Source: CAWHOW01 sp050013795 (GTDB taxonomy: Bacteria > Bacteroidota > Bacteroidia > Bacteroidales > CG2-30-32-10). From it: a stretch of 10,314 nt of DNA. The notes below the pieces were generated by a model. The model made no database searches. It was not told where the DNA came from and was given only the letters and a program-made list of their open reading frames with translations. Where the stretch lies: the NCBI GenBank assembly GCA_050013795.1, contig JBEKEO010000093.1, forward strand, positions 1 to 10,314, read 5' to 3'. Within the stretch, counting starts at the first letter, position 1. Each line of letters opens with the position of its first letter. Below, piece after piece: positions 1 to 7,090 of the stretch. Both the position numbers and the translations under genes were made by a program.

Positions 1-30
1 ATATATCTTTTGAATGAAACAGGTAACTAA
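1..30 (+). CDS. rpoB: Probable 3' end of rpoB (RNA polymerase beta subunit), C-terminal tail only
   Basis: Frame 1 reads IYLLNETGN and then TAA at 28-30. This resembles the usual RpoB C-terminus, where a beta strand with a hydrophobic-x-hydrophobic pattern is followed by acidic or polar residues (E. coli ends NIELEDE). rpoB lies directly upstream of rpoC in nearly all bacteria, which supports the reading. Only nine residues are visible, so this is mainly inference from gene order. The other two forward frames are also closed by position 17, so any upstream gene ends here or just before. The gap to rpoC is then about 190 bp and holds the 21-bp repeats. Confidence 0.45.
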   Translation: MYLLNETGN

Positions 31-51
31 CTATAGCGGTTTGATAGTTAG
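27..51 (+). other. 8-bp inverted repeat overlapping the putative rpoB stop
   Basis: CTAACTAT at 27-34 is the exact reverse complement of ATAGTTAG at 44-51, with a 9-base loop. The left arm includes the TAA at 28-30. The stem is AT-rich and has no following T-run, so it is not a convincing terminator. It could be a weak mRNA hairpin between rpoB and rpoC. It lies mostly inside repeat unit 1 and may simply be part of that element. Confidence 0.4.
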
Positions 52-133
52 CTGTAGAAGCCTTAGGGCGAGCTATAGAAGTTTGATAACGAGCTATAGA
101 AGTTCTGCAGCAAGCTATCGGAAAAGTGTAGTA
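29..133. repeat. Five imperfect 21-bp tandem repeats in the rpoB-rpoC spacer
   Basis: Units run 29-49, 50-70, 71-91, 92-112 and 113-133, each exactly 21 bases. The best conserved part is the first 13 bases, AGCTATAGAAGTT, which is identical in units 3 and 4. By hand count, units 1 and 4 each match unit 3 at 15 of 21 positions, unit 2 at 14 and unit 5 at about 10, so the array decays at its right end. Because 21 is a multiple of three, one frame stays open as heptapeptides of the SYRSLIT type. From memory, heptad-coding 21-22 bp intergenic repeats recur in Bacteroidota genomes and are often mis-annotated as small proteins. The function is unknown. The spacing equals two turns of B-DNA. Confidence 0.8.
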
Positions 134-220
134 AGTTTATTAATTCAGACAGTAAATTATTAGAAAATAGGACTTTAGAATTTAAAAAGAAAATAAATCC
201 TTAATTAGATCAATCAATAT
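134..220 (+). other. rpoC leader: AT-rich spacer without recognisable promoter or Shine-Dalgarno site
   Basis: This stretch separates the repeat array from the rpoC start. It is AT-rich, with an A-rich patch at 183-197. I found no TAnnTTTG -7 box, no purine-rich anti-16S sequence close to the ATG at 221, and no strong hairpin. Lack of a Shine-Dalgarno site is normal in Bacteroidota. rpoC is therefore most likely transcribed from upstream of rpoB. Confidence 0.4.
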
Positions 221-3200
221 ATGGCTTTCAGAAAAGATAACAATGTAAAAAGCACCTTCTCTAAAATAATTATAAGCCTTGCTTCACCCGAAGCAATCCT
301 AGAACGTTCAAGCGGCGAGGTATTAAAGCCTGAAACAATTAATTACCGCACTTACAAGCCTGAAAGAGACGGATTATTTTGCGAAAGGATTTTCGGCCCT
401 GTGAAAGACTGGGAATGCCATTGCGGAAAATATAAAAGAATACGTTATAAAGGTATCGTTTGCGACCGTTGCGGTGTTGAAGTTACCGAAAAGAAGGTAA
501 GGAGAGAACGAATGGGGCATATCCAACTAATAGTTCCTGTTGCCCATATCTGGTTTTTCCGTTCCCTGCCCAATAAAATAGGATACCTGCTAGGGCTTCC
601 TACAAAGAAACTGGACATGATTATTTATTATGAACGATATGTAATCATTAACCCCGGGATAGTTCAGGGCGAAAACCGTAATTATTTGGATTTCCTCACA
701 GAAGAAGAATATTTCAGTACTATTGAGAGTCTTCCTAAGGAAAATCAAATGCTCGACGATGATGATCCTAATAAATTTGTTGCCAAGATGGGTGCTGAAG
801 CATTGTACGAACTGCTTGGCAGGCTTGACCTTGATCAGCTTTCTTACGATCTGCGCCACAAAGCAAATACTGAAACTTCTCAGCAAAGAAAACAGGAAGC
901 CCTTAAACGTTTACAGGTAGTTGAAGCTTTCAGGGAAGCAAACAAACGCATTGAGAACCGACCGGAATGGATGATAGTGAAAGTTGTTCCGGTTATTCCT
1001 CCCGAATTAAGACCTCTTGTTCCACTTGATGGTGGACGTTTTGCTACTTCAGACTTGAATGATCTTTATAGAAGAGTTATTATACGCAATAACCGTCTCA
1101 GGCGGCTTATCGAAATCAAAGCTCCTGAGGTAATTCTTCGTAACGAGAAAAGAATGCTACAGGAAGCCGTTGATTCTTTATTTGATAATTCAAGGAAAGC
1201 TAACGCTGTAAAAACAGAATCGAACAGGGCTCTGAAATCTCTCAGCGACAGTTTAAAAGGAAAACAAGGCCGTTTCCGTCAGAATTTACTTGGTAAAAGA
1301 GTTGATTATTCTGCACGTTCCGTAATCGTTGTCGGTCCTGAATTGAAACTGCATGAATGCGGAATTCCTAAAGAAATGGCATCCGAATTATTCAAGCCAT
1401 TCATTATCCGCAAAATGCTGGAAAGAGGAATTGTGAAGACTGTTAAATCAGCAAAGAAAATCGTTGATAGGAAAGATCCTGTTGTTTGGGATATATTGGA
1501 AAATGTTCTGAAAGGACATCCTGTGCTACTTAACCGTGCTCCAACATTGCATCGTTTGGGTATCCAAGCTTTCCAGCCAAAACTTATTGAAGGGAAGGCT
1601 ATTCAATTACATCCCCTTGTTTGTACTGCATTCAACGCCGACTTTGACGGTGACCAGATGGCAGTGCATGTTCCACTTGGACCAGCAGCCATTTTGGAAG
1701 CACAGATACTGATGCTTGCATCGCATAACATTTTAAATCCTGCTAATGGAGCGCCAATCACTGTCCCTTCACAAGATATGGTTCTTGGACTTTATTATCT
1801 TACAAAAGGACGTAAAAGCACTTCTGAATTCCCTATAAAAGGTGAAGAAATGACTTTCTATTCTCCTGAAGAAGTTATTATTGCTTATAACGAAAAGAAA
1901 GTCGACCTCCATGCATTCATTAAAGTAAGGATTGATGACAGGGGAGAAAAAAAGATAATTGAAACAACTGTTGGCCGTGTTATTTGCAATCTTGTTGTTC
2001 CCAAAGAATATGGTTATCTTAATGAACTTCTTACAAAAAAATCACTCAGAGATATTATTGGTGGAATCTTAAAGAAAACAGGAGTCAAAATAACTGCTAA
2101 ATTTCTTGATGACCTGAAAGACCTTGGTTTTAGCATGGCATTCAAAGGCGGATTATCTTTCAAACTAAGCGATATTGTTATTCCTGAAATGAAAGGTGAA
2201 CTTATCGGGCAGGCAAATGCAGAAGTTGAAGAGATCGTTGGCAACTATAGTATGGGTCTAATAACTAACAATGAACGATACAATCAGATTATAGATATTT
2301 GGACTCATACCAATTCAAAAGTTACTCAGGCATTGATAGATAGTCTGTCAAAAGATAATGATGGTTTCAATCCGGTATTTATGATGCTTGATTCAGGCGC
2401 TCGTGGTTCAAAGGAACAGATTAGGCAGCTATGCGGAATGAGAGGTTTGATGGCTAAGCCTCAAAAATCAGGCGCGGGTGGAGGTGAGATTATTGAGAAC
2501 CCAATTCTTTCGAATTTCAAAGAAGGCCTATCCATTCTAGAATACTTTATTTCAACACATGGCGCACGTAAAGGTCTTGCCGATACAGCTCTTAAAACTG
2601 CCGATGCAGGTTATCTGACACGTCGTTTGGTAGATGTATCCCAGGATGTAGTTATTACTGAAGAAGATTGCGGAACATTAAGAGGATTAACAACTACCGC
2701 CCTGAAAAATAATGAAGAAGTTGTGGAAAGTCTTTCTGACAGGATACTTGGTCGTACTACTTTGCACGATATATATCATCCTATTTCCGGAAAGTTAATT
2801 GCAAGTGCTGGTCAGGAACTTACAGAAGAAATATGCTGTGAAATAGATGATTCTCCTATTGAATCCATTGAAATTCGATCAGTACTTACTTGTGAATCCA
2901 AGCAAGGTGTGTGTACTAAATGTTACGGGAGAAACCTAGCAACAGGATATCTTGTTCAGAAAGGAGAGGCTGTTGGTGTAATAGCAGCTCAGTCCATTGG
3001 AGAGCCTGGAACTCAGCTTACACTGCGTACTTTCCATGTTGGTGGTGTTGCAGGTGGAAACATCGCATCTTCTTCAAATATTATAGCAAGATATGATGGC
3101 GTACTTGAAATTGATGAACTTCGTTATGTTGAATATACTAGTCCATCTAAAGAAAAATATGATATCGTTATTGGTAGATCTGCTGAAATGAGAATAATTG

Positions 3201-4501
3201 ATAAAAATACAAATATTATTCTTACTAACAGCCAGATTCCTTATGGGGCTAAACTTTACTTTAGAAATGGAAAAGTGGTAAAGAAAGGTGATATTATTTG
3301 TGATTGGGATCCTTTTAATGCAGTAATTCTTTCTGAACACCAAGGGAAAGTTCAATTCGAAAACATCATAGAAAATTTAACTTATCATGTTGAATCGGAT
3401 GAACAAACAGGTTATCATGAAAAGGTTATTATTGAAAGCCGCGATAAAACTAGGAACCCTGCTATTAATATTTTAAGTTCTAAGAAAGAAGTTATTAAAA
3501 CTTATGATATCCCGGTTGGCGCACATATTTCAGTTAATGATGGTGACAAGATCACTGCAGGTGATATACTTGTAAAGATTCCAAGAACTGTTGGTAAAGC
3601 AGGCGATATTACAGGAGGTCTTCCTCGTGTAACCGAGCTGTTCGAGGCACGTAATCCTTCCGATCCTGCTGTTGTTTCTGAAATTGATGGCGTCGTTTCT
3701 TTTTCTAAGAAAATAAAAAGAGGAAACCGTGAAATTATCATCATTTCAAAAACTGGTGAAGAAAAACATTACCTTATACCTCTTACAAAGCAGATACTTG
3801 CACAGGAGAATGATTATGTGCATGCTGGCACGCCATTATCCGATGGAGCTGTTACACCAGCTGATATCCTTGCTATTAAAGGGCCTACAAAGGTTCAGGA
3901 ATATCTTGTGAATGAAGTACAGGAAGTGTACCGTTTGCAGGGTGTTAAAATAAACGATAAGCATTTTGAGGTTATCGTTCGCCAAATGATGCGTAAAGTC
4001 GAGATTATAGATCCAGGCGATACCAAATTCCTAGAAGGAGAGATTGTGAACAAATCCGATTTCAATGAAGAAAACGACTGGATATTTGGGAAAAAAGTTA
4101 TTATTGATGCTGGTGATTCTCCAAATATGATACCAGGTCAAATTATCACGGCTAGGAAACTAAGAGATGAAAATTCCATGCTGAAACGTAAGGATAAAAA
4201 ACTTGTTGATGCGCGCGATGCTGTTCCAGCTACTTCCAGTCAAATACTACAAGGTATTACAAGGGCTTCACTGCAGGTAAAAAGTTGGTTGTCTGCTGCA
4301 TCATTCCAAGAAACAACCAAGGTTCTTACTGAAGCTGCAGTTAATGGAAAAGATGACGGACTAAACGGACTAAAAGAAAATGTTCTTGTGGGACACCTTA
4401 TTCCTGCTGGTACTGGTTTGAGGGAATATGATAATATAATTGTTGGTTCACTAGAAGAATACGAAAACCTCATGGCTTCCAAAGAAGCAGTTGCAGAGTA
4501 A
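221..4501 (+). CDS. rpoC: DNA-directed RNA polymerase subunit beta' (RpoC), complete
   Basis: This is the largest catalytic subunit of RNA polymerase, acting in the core enzyme with RpoA, RpoB and RpoZ. All landmark motifs are present. The zinc ribbon near the N-terminus uses C66, C68, C81 and C84. The Mg-binding NADFDGD loop spans 472-478 (D474, D476, D478). The second zinc site is C817, C891, C898 and C901. The bridge helix lies around 775-805 with HGARKGLADTALKTADAGYL. The trigger loop lies around 925-945 with QLTLRTFHVGG, where H939 matches E. coli H936 and L935 stands where E. coli has M932. About 180 residues (945-1125) separate it from GDITGGLPRVTELFEARNP, a beta-rich insertion placed like the SI3/SBHM insert of E. 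coli. The protein is 1426 residues, usual for Bacteroidota. The start MAFRKDNN is preceded by AT-rich DNA, and no better in-frame start exists. Confidence 0.99.
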   Translation: MAFRKDNNVKSTFSKIIISLASPEAILERSSGEVLKPETINYRTYKPERDGLFCERIFGPVKDWECHCGKYKRIRYKGIVCDRCGVEVTEKKVRRERMGHIQLIVPVAHIWFFRSLPNKIGYLLGLPTKKLDMIIYYERYVIINPGIVQGENRNYLDFLTEEEYFSTIESLPKENQMLDDDDPNKFVAKMGAEALYELLGRLDLDQLSYDLRHKANTETSQQRKQEALKRLQVVEAFREANKRIENRPEWMIVKVVPVIPPELRPLVPLDGGRFATSDLNDLYRRVIIRNNRLRRLIEIKAPEVILRNEKRMLQEAVDSLFDNSRKANAVKTESNRALKSLSDSLKGKQGRFRQNLLGKRVDYSARSVIVVGPELKLHECGIPKEMASELFKPFIIRKMLERGIVKTVKSAKKIVDRKDPVVWDILENVLKGHPVLLNRAPTLHRLGIQAFQPKLIEGKAIQLHPLVCTAFNADFDGDQMAVHVPLGPAAILEAQILMLASHNILNPANGAPITVPSQDMVLGLYYLTKGRKSTSEFPIKGEEMTFYSPEEVIIAYNEKKVDLHAFIKVRIDDRGEKKIIETTVGRVICNLVVPKEYGYLNELLTKKSLRDIIGGILKKTGVKITAKFLDDLKDLGFSMAFKGGLSFKLSDIVIPEMKGELIGQANAEVEEIVGNYSMGLITNNERYNQIIDIWTHTNSKVTQALIDSLSKDNDGFNPVFMMLDSGARGSKEQIRQLCGMRGLMAKPQKSGAGGGEIIENPILSNFKEGLSILEYFISTHGARKGLADTALKTADAGYLTRRLVDVSQDVVITEEDCGTLRGLTTTALKNNEEVVESLSDRILGRTTLHDIYHPISGKLIASAGQELTEEICCEIDDSPIESIEIRSVLTCESKQGVCTKCYGRNLATGYLVQKGEAVGVIAAQSIGEPGTQLTLRTFHVGGVAGGNIASSSNIIARYDGVLEIDELRYVEYTSPSKEKYDIVIGRSAEMRIIDKNTNIILTNSQIPYGAKLYFRNGKVVKKGDIICDWDPFNAVILSEHQGKVQFENIIENLTYHVESDEQTGYHEKVIIESRDKTRNPAINILSSKKEVIKTYDIPVGAHISVNDGDKITAGDILVKIPRTVGKAGDITGGLPRVTELFEARNPSDPAVVSEIDGVVSFSKKIKRGNREIIIISKTGEEKHYLIPLTKQILAQENDYVHAGTPLSDGAVTPADILAIKGPTKVQEYLVNEVQEVYRLQGVKINDKHFEVIVRQMMRKVEIIDPGDTKFLEGEIVNKSDFNEENDWIFGKKVIIDAGDSPNMIPGQIITARKLRDENSMLKRKDKKLVDARDAVPATSSQILQGITRASLQVKSWLSAASFQETTKVLTEAAVNGKDDGLNGLKENVLVGHLIPAGTGLREYDNIIVGSLEEYENLMASKEAVAE

Positions 4502-4613
4502 GTCTTTTCCAATTTTATTATTTTTAAAATAATATAAAAGGTTTAAGTAGTAAATTTAAAATCAATAAATCATAAATAACACTAATATTTTTATTTTATT
4601 AATAAAAATAAAA
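4502..4613 (+). other. rpoC-DUF3467 spacer with two AT-only palindromes
   Basis: The 112-bp spacer is almost entirely A/T. ATTATTTT at 4517-4524 and AAAATAAT at 4526-4533 form a palindrome around one base. TTTTATT/AATAAAA at 4594-4607 is a second perfect palindrome ending seven bases before the ATG at 4614. I see no GC-rich terminator stem and no TAnnTTTG box, so co-transcription with rpoC is likely. The A-rich stretch 4601-4613 is typical of a Bacteroidota translation start region. Confidence 0.4.
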
Positions 4614-4928
4614 ATGGCCGACGAACAAAATATACAAAACCAAATTAATATTGAATTACCTGAAGATGTTGCTGAAGGTGTATATTCAAACTTAGCAATT
4701 ATCACACATTCCAATTCCGAGTTTGTAATTGATTTTATCAAGATGCTTCCAGGTATTCCTAAAGCTAAAGTAAAATCGCGTATAGTGCTTACTCCTCAAC
4801 ATGCCAAGCGATTGCTTACAGCATTAAAAGACAATATTTCAAAATTTGAAAGTGCGCATGGAAACATTAAACTTGAAGAATTCAGCGCATTTCCAATGAA
4901 TTTCGGAGGCCCTATCCCACAAGCATAA
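4614..4928 (+). CDS. DUF3467 family protein encoded downstream of rpoC
   Basis: This small soluble protein of 104 residues matches DUF3467 (PF11950) as I remember it: an acidic, Q/N-rich start; a core pattern EGVYSNLAIITHSNSEFVIDFI at about 22-43; MLPGIPKAKVKSRIVLTPQHAKRLL at about 44-68; an amphipathic helix LKDNISKFE; and a short proline/glycine tail. There is no signal peptide or membrane segment, so it is probably cytoplasmic. In Bacteroidota this family is, from memory, regularly found directly after rpoC, and here the 112-bp gap and common terminator fit one operon. No biochemical function is established to my knowledge. A role linked to RNA polymerase is only a guess from position. Family call is confident; function unknown. 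Confidence 0.85.
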   Translation: MADEQNIQNQINIELPEDVAEGVYSNLAIITHSNSEFVIDFIKMLPGIPKAKVKSRIVLTPQHAKRLLTALKDNISKFESAHGNIKLEEFSAFPMNFGGPIPQA

Positions 4929-4940
4929 TTATTTCTAAAG

Positions 4941-4970
4941 AAAAGGCTGTTTAAAAAAACAGCTTTTTAA
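4941..4970 (+). terminator. Intrinsic terminator of the rpoC-DUF3467 unit, possibly bidirectional
   Basis: GCTGTTT at 4946-4952 pairs with AAACAGC at 4957-4963 across an AAAA loop, and TTTTT follows at 4964-4968. The A-run 4941-4944 can extend the stem with one bulged G. It starts 13 bases after the DUF3467 stop. Read on the minus strand, the same hairpin is followed by CCTTTTCTTT, so it could also stop transcripts from the convergent gene ending at 5048. No terminator was seen between the two converging genes that would serve that gene better. Confidence 0.8.
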
Positions 4971-5032
4971 TTTTCCTGATTCCGATTTTGACTTTGAAAT
5001 TTTTATGCAGTCTTTAAACAGAATATTTATTT

Positions 5033-5062
5033 TCATAATATTGAGTATCATAATATTGAGTA
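5033..5062. repeat. Perfect 15-bp tandem duplication across a stop codon
   Basis: TCATAATATTGAGTA occurs at 5033-5047 and again, directly abutting, at 5048-5062. On the minus strand each copy reads TAC TCA ATA TTA TGA, the codons Y-S-I-L-stop. The first copy met by the ribosome is the true end of the gene at 5048, and the second copy lies immediately downstream in the same frame. The duplication therefore leaves protein length unchanged and supplies a second in-frame stop. Confidence 0.9.
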
Positions 5063-7006
5063 TTTTGAATCTACAAAATTATTGTTTTTCATAATTCCTT
5101 CATGTAGTATATTGCCAATTGTATCATATAATTTAGCGTACCCATTAATGGTATCGTTTATCCAATTTGATTTTAATATTTTTCCTTTTTTCAAATACAT
5201 TATGCCGGGACCATTCCGTAAATTTTTACTGAATAAACCTTCAAATTTTAATCCGTTAGGCCATGTAAAAATACCGCTTCCTTCCTTTACATCATTTTTC
5301 CAATAACCATTGTATTCTGTACCATCTGCATAACGAGAAATACCTTTTCCATTTCTTTTACCATCTTTCATTTCTCCTTTGTACCCGCAATCATAATGTA
5401 TTTCATACAAATATGTCTGCGGTTTGCGTGGATCAGAGTCTTGAGTATGTGAAAGCAATTTAAATTTTTCGGGATTCTTTTGTATAGCGGGTATCAAATA
5501 ACGACCTGTTGAGGAAAATCCAAGCTCATCAAGCACTACATAAGTAGCTTTGTTTGCTTTCATATTTAAAATCAAGCTATCTGCATTTAATGTGAACTGA
5601 TAATTAATGGTTTTACAACCGGAGTATAAATAAAACAATTCGGGTTTTCGACAAACCACAACCGAATTTTGTGGAATGTTTGCTTTAGCCCATTTTGCAA
5701 TTTCGAAATATTGCGCATAACCCGGTGGTATTGTTCCTTTGGCGCTATTAACCAAATAAGTGATTCCATCCTTCAGCACAAAAATAAAAAGTAAAAAAAT
5801 GAATGGTACGAAACTTACTCTTATTTTTTCATGAATATTCAACTTTGTAAAGAGCCATGATATGCCATCAAAAACGGTCAATATGATAAGCATATAAATC
5901 AGAGGAACTATTGTTAACATTAATCTCACGCCAAACCAAGCTTCAGGCCAAAGAATAAGAATTGCCATATTGCCCGCCAAATAAAAGATAACCAGCCATT
6001 TATATTCACGAACCCGAAAAAGCCCAATTACACCTAATGTAATAAATAATAATCCCATAAACCATCTTTTATCTTTAGGTAATGGCTTATTATAAGTTTC
6101 ATTATTATCAATTCTGTATCCAAGCATGGCGCTTGGAATTTCAAGGCAAACATAACGCTCGACATTTTTCTCTACCCGTGTAACCCAGTCTTTTGCTGTT
6201 TTCATGGCGCCTAATTCCGGCTTATATGGATTTATGAGTGTTATTTGACTCTCATATCGAAATCCTCCTATGTTTTTATTTCTAAGATACCAAGGGAATG
6301 CGCATAATAAAAATCCAGCGAATATAATTACTGCTAATTTCCAATTCTTTTTAAAAAGCAGATATAAAATTACACTAGCTATAAGAACCACACCCATTGG
6401 CCTTAAATAATAGCTAATAATCATTAAACAAAAAAACAACCAGAAATTATAATCCTTAAAAGGAAGTGATTGTTTTTTCATCCGCATTAAAAAATAAATA
6501 GAGCCTAACGATGTAAATATAAATGGTATCTCTGTCATGGCTATAATTGCATAGTTCAATATATGCATATTCAGCGCAGTAAGGATGGTTATAACATATG
6601 AAAGATGTTTATTTTTTGTAAACCTGATTGAAATCAAATACAAAAAGATGAGGCTGCCAAAAAGAAAAAATCCGTTTGTCTTATTCATTACCTCAATATT
6701 TTCGCCAAAAATCTTCATCACAATGGCAGAAATAAATGGATATCCCGGTGGGTACCATATAGCTGGCGTATTAAAAGGTGAATTGATATTGGTATATCCT
6801 TCACCATTGGCAATAGCTTTTCCTGTAATAAAATAATTGGCATTGTCGCCGCCAAGCCACAGTTTTTTATCATACACCTTGTTGTAAACACTGATTACAA
6901 CTATCATCAAAATGAAAATGTACAATAAATCAAGCCAATATTTTTTCTTTGTATTTGGTTTTGATTTGACAGGAGCAGGTTTTGCTTTTGATTGTAACTT
7001 TGCCAT
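5048..7006 (-). CDS. Polytopic GT-C-type membrane glycosyltransferase (GT39/ArnT-like) with C-terminal MORN repeats
   Basis: Probable membrane enzyme that moves a sugar from a polyprenyl-phosphate carrier to an acceptor; the acceptor cannot be read from sequence. After a Lys/Pro-rich cytoplasmic start (1-22) come roughly ten to twelve hydrophobic segments (about 24-41, 112-127, 136-153, 157-174, 187-200, 203-218, 222-239, 315-330, 337-353, 361-380, 398-411). The first loop has WLGGDNANYF (50-59); D54 sits where GT-C enzymes carry their catalytic Asp. WYPPGYPF at 84-91 also suits this fold. A soluble region (about 420-540) follows, then at least three good MORN repeats: YKGEMKDGKRNGKG (542), YNGYWKNDVKEGSG (565) and FEGLFSKNLRNGPG (588), with one or two degraded copies up to 640. 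The ATG at 7006 is 84 bp after the GT2 stop with no promoter or terminator between, so an operon is likely. The GT-C class is likely; the exact family is unsure. Confidence 0.75.
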   Translation of the reverse strand: MAKLQSKAKPAPVKSKPNTKKKYWLDLLYIFILMIVVISVYNKVYDKKLWLGGDNANYFITGKAIANGEGYTNINSPFNTPAIWYPPGYPFISAIVMKIFGENIEVMNKTNGFFLFGSLIFLYLISIRFTKNKHLSYVITILTALNMHILNYAIIAMTEIPFIFTSLGSIYFLMRMKKQSLPFKDYNFWLFFCLMIISYYLRPMGVVLIASVILYLLFKKNWKLAVIIFAGFLLCAFPWYLRNKNIGGFRYESQITLINPYKPELGAMKTAKDWVTRVEKNVERYVCLEIPSAMLGYRIDNNETYNKPLPKDKRWFMGLLFITLGVIGLFRVREYKWLVIFYLAGNMAILILWPEAWFGVRLMLTIVPLIYMLIILTVFDGISWLFTKLNIHEKIRVSFVPFIFLLFIFVLKDGITYLVNSAKGTIPPGYAQYFEIAKWAKANIPQNSVVVCRKPELFYLYSGCKTINYQFTLNADSLILNMKANKATYVVLDELGFSSTGRYLIPAIQKNPEKFKLLSHTQDSDPRKPQTYLYEIHYDCGYKGEMKDGKRNGKGISRYADGTEYNGYWKNDVKEGSGIFTWPNGLKFEGLFSKNLRNGPGIMYLKKGKILKSNWINDTINGYAKLYDTIGNILHEGIMKNNNFVDSKYSIL

Positions 7007-7090
7007 TTCTGTTCAAATATTATTAGAAAATTGTATTTAATTTTTGTACTAAATTATTAAAAATACAATAATCTCATCTAACGTATTTAA
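7007..7090 (-). other. Spacer between the two glycosyltransferase genes
   Basis: This 84-bp stretch is about nine-tenths A/T. It has no stable GC-containing hairpin and no exact TAnnTTTG promoter box (nearest on the minus strand is AATATTTG, one base off, with no -33 partner). There is no Shine-Dalgarno sequence before the ATG at 7006. It reads as a plain intra-operon spacer. Confidence 0.4.

Noticed and set aside
29..133. CRISPR array
   Set aside because: Units abut with no unique spacers, are only 21 bp, and diverge from each other; no cas gene is present.
4240..4512. Antisense 90-codon open frame at the end of rpoC
   Set aside because: It lies fully opposite conserved rpoC codons, has no recognisable domain, and its composition is explained by the rpoC coding pattern. 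The same holds for the other antisense frames within rpoC (around 590-886, 2014-2244, 3074-3355 and 3502-3744).
7007..7040. Separate promoter for the GT-C/MORN gene (AATATTTG on the minus strand)
   Set aside because: It misses the -7 consensus by one fixed base and has no TTTG at the right distance upstream; the 84-bp gap fits an operon.
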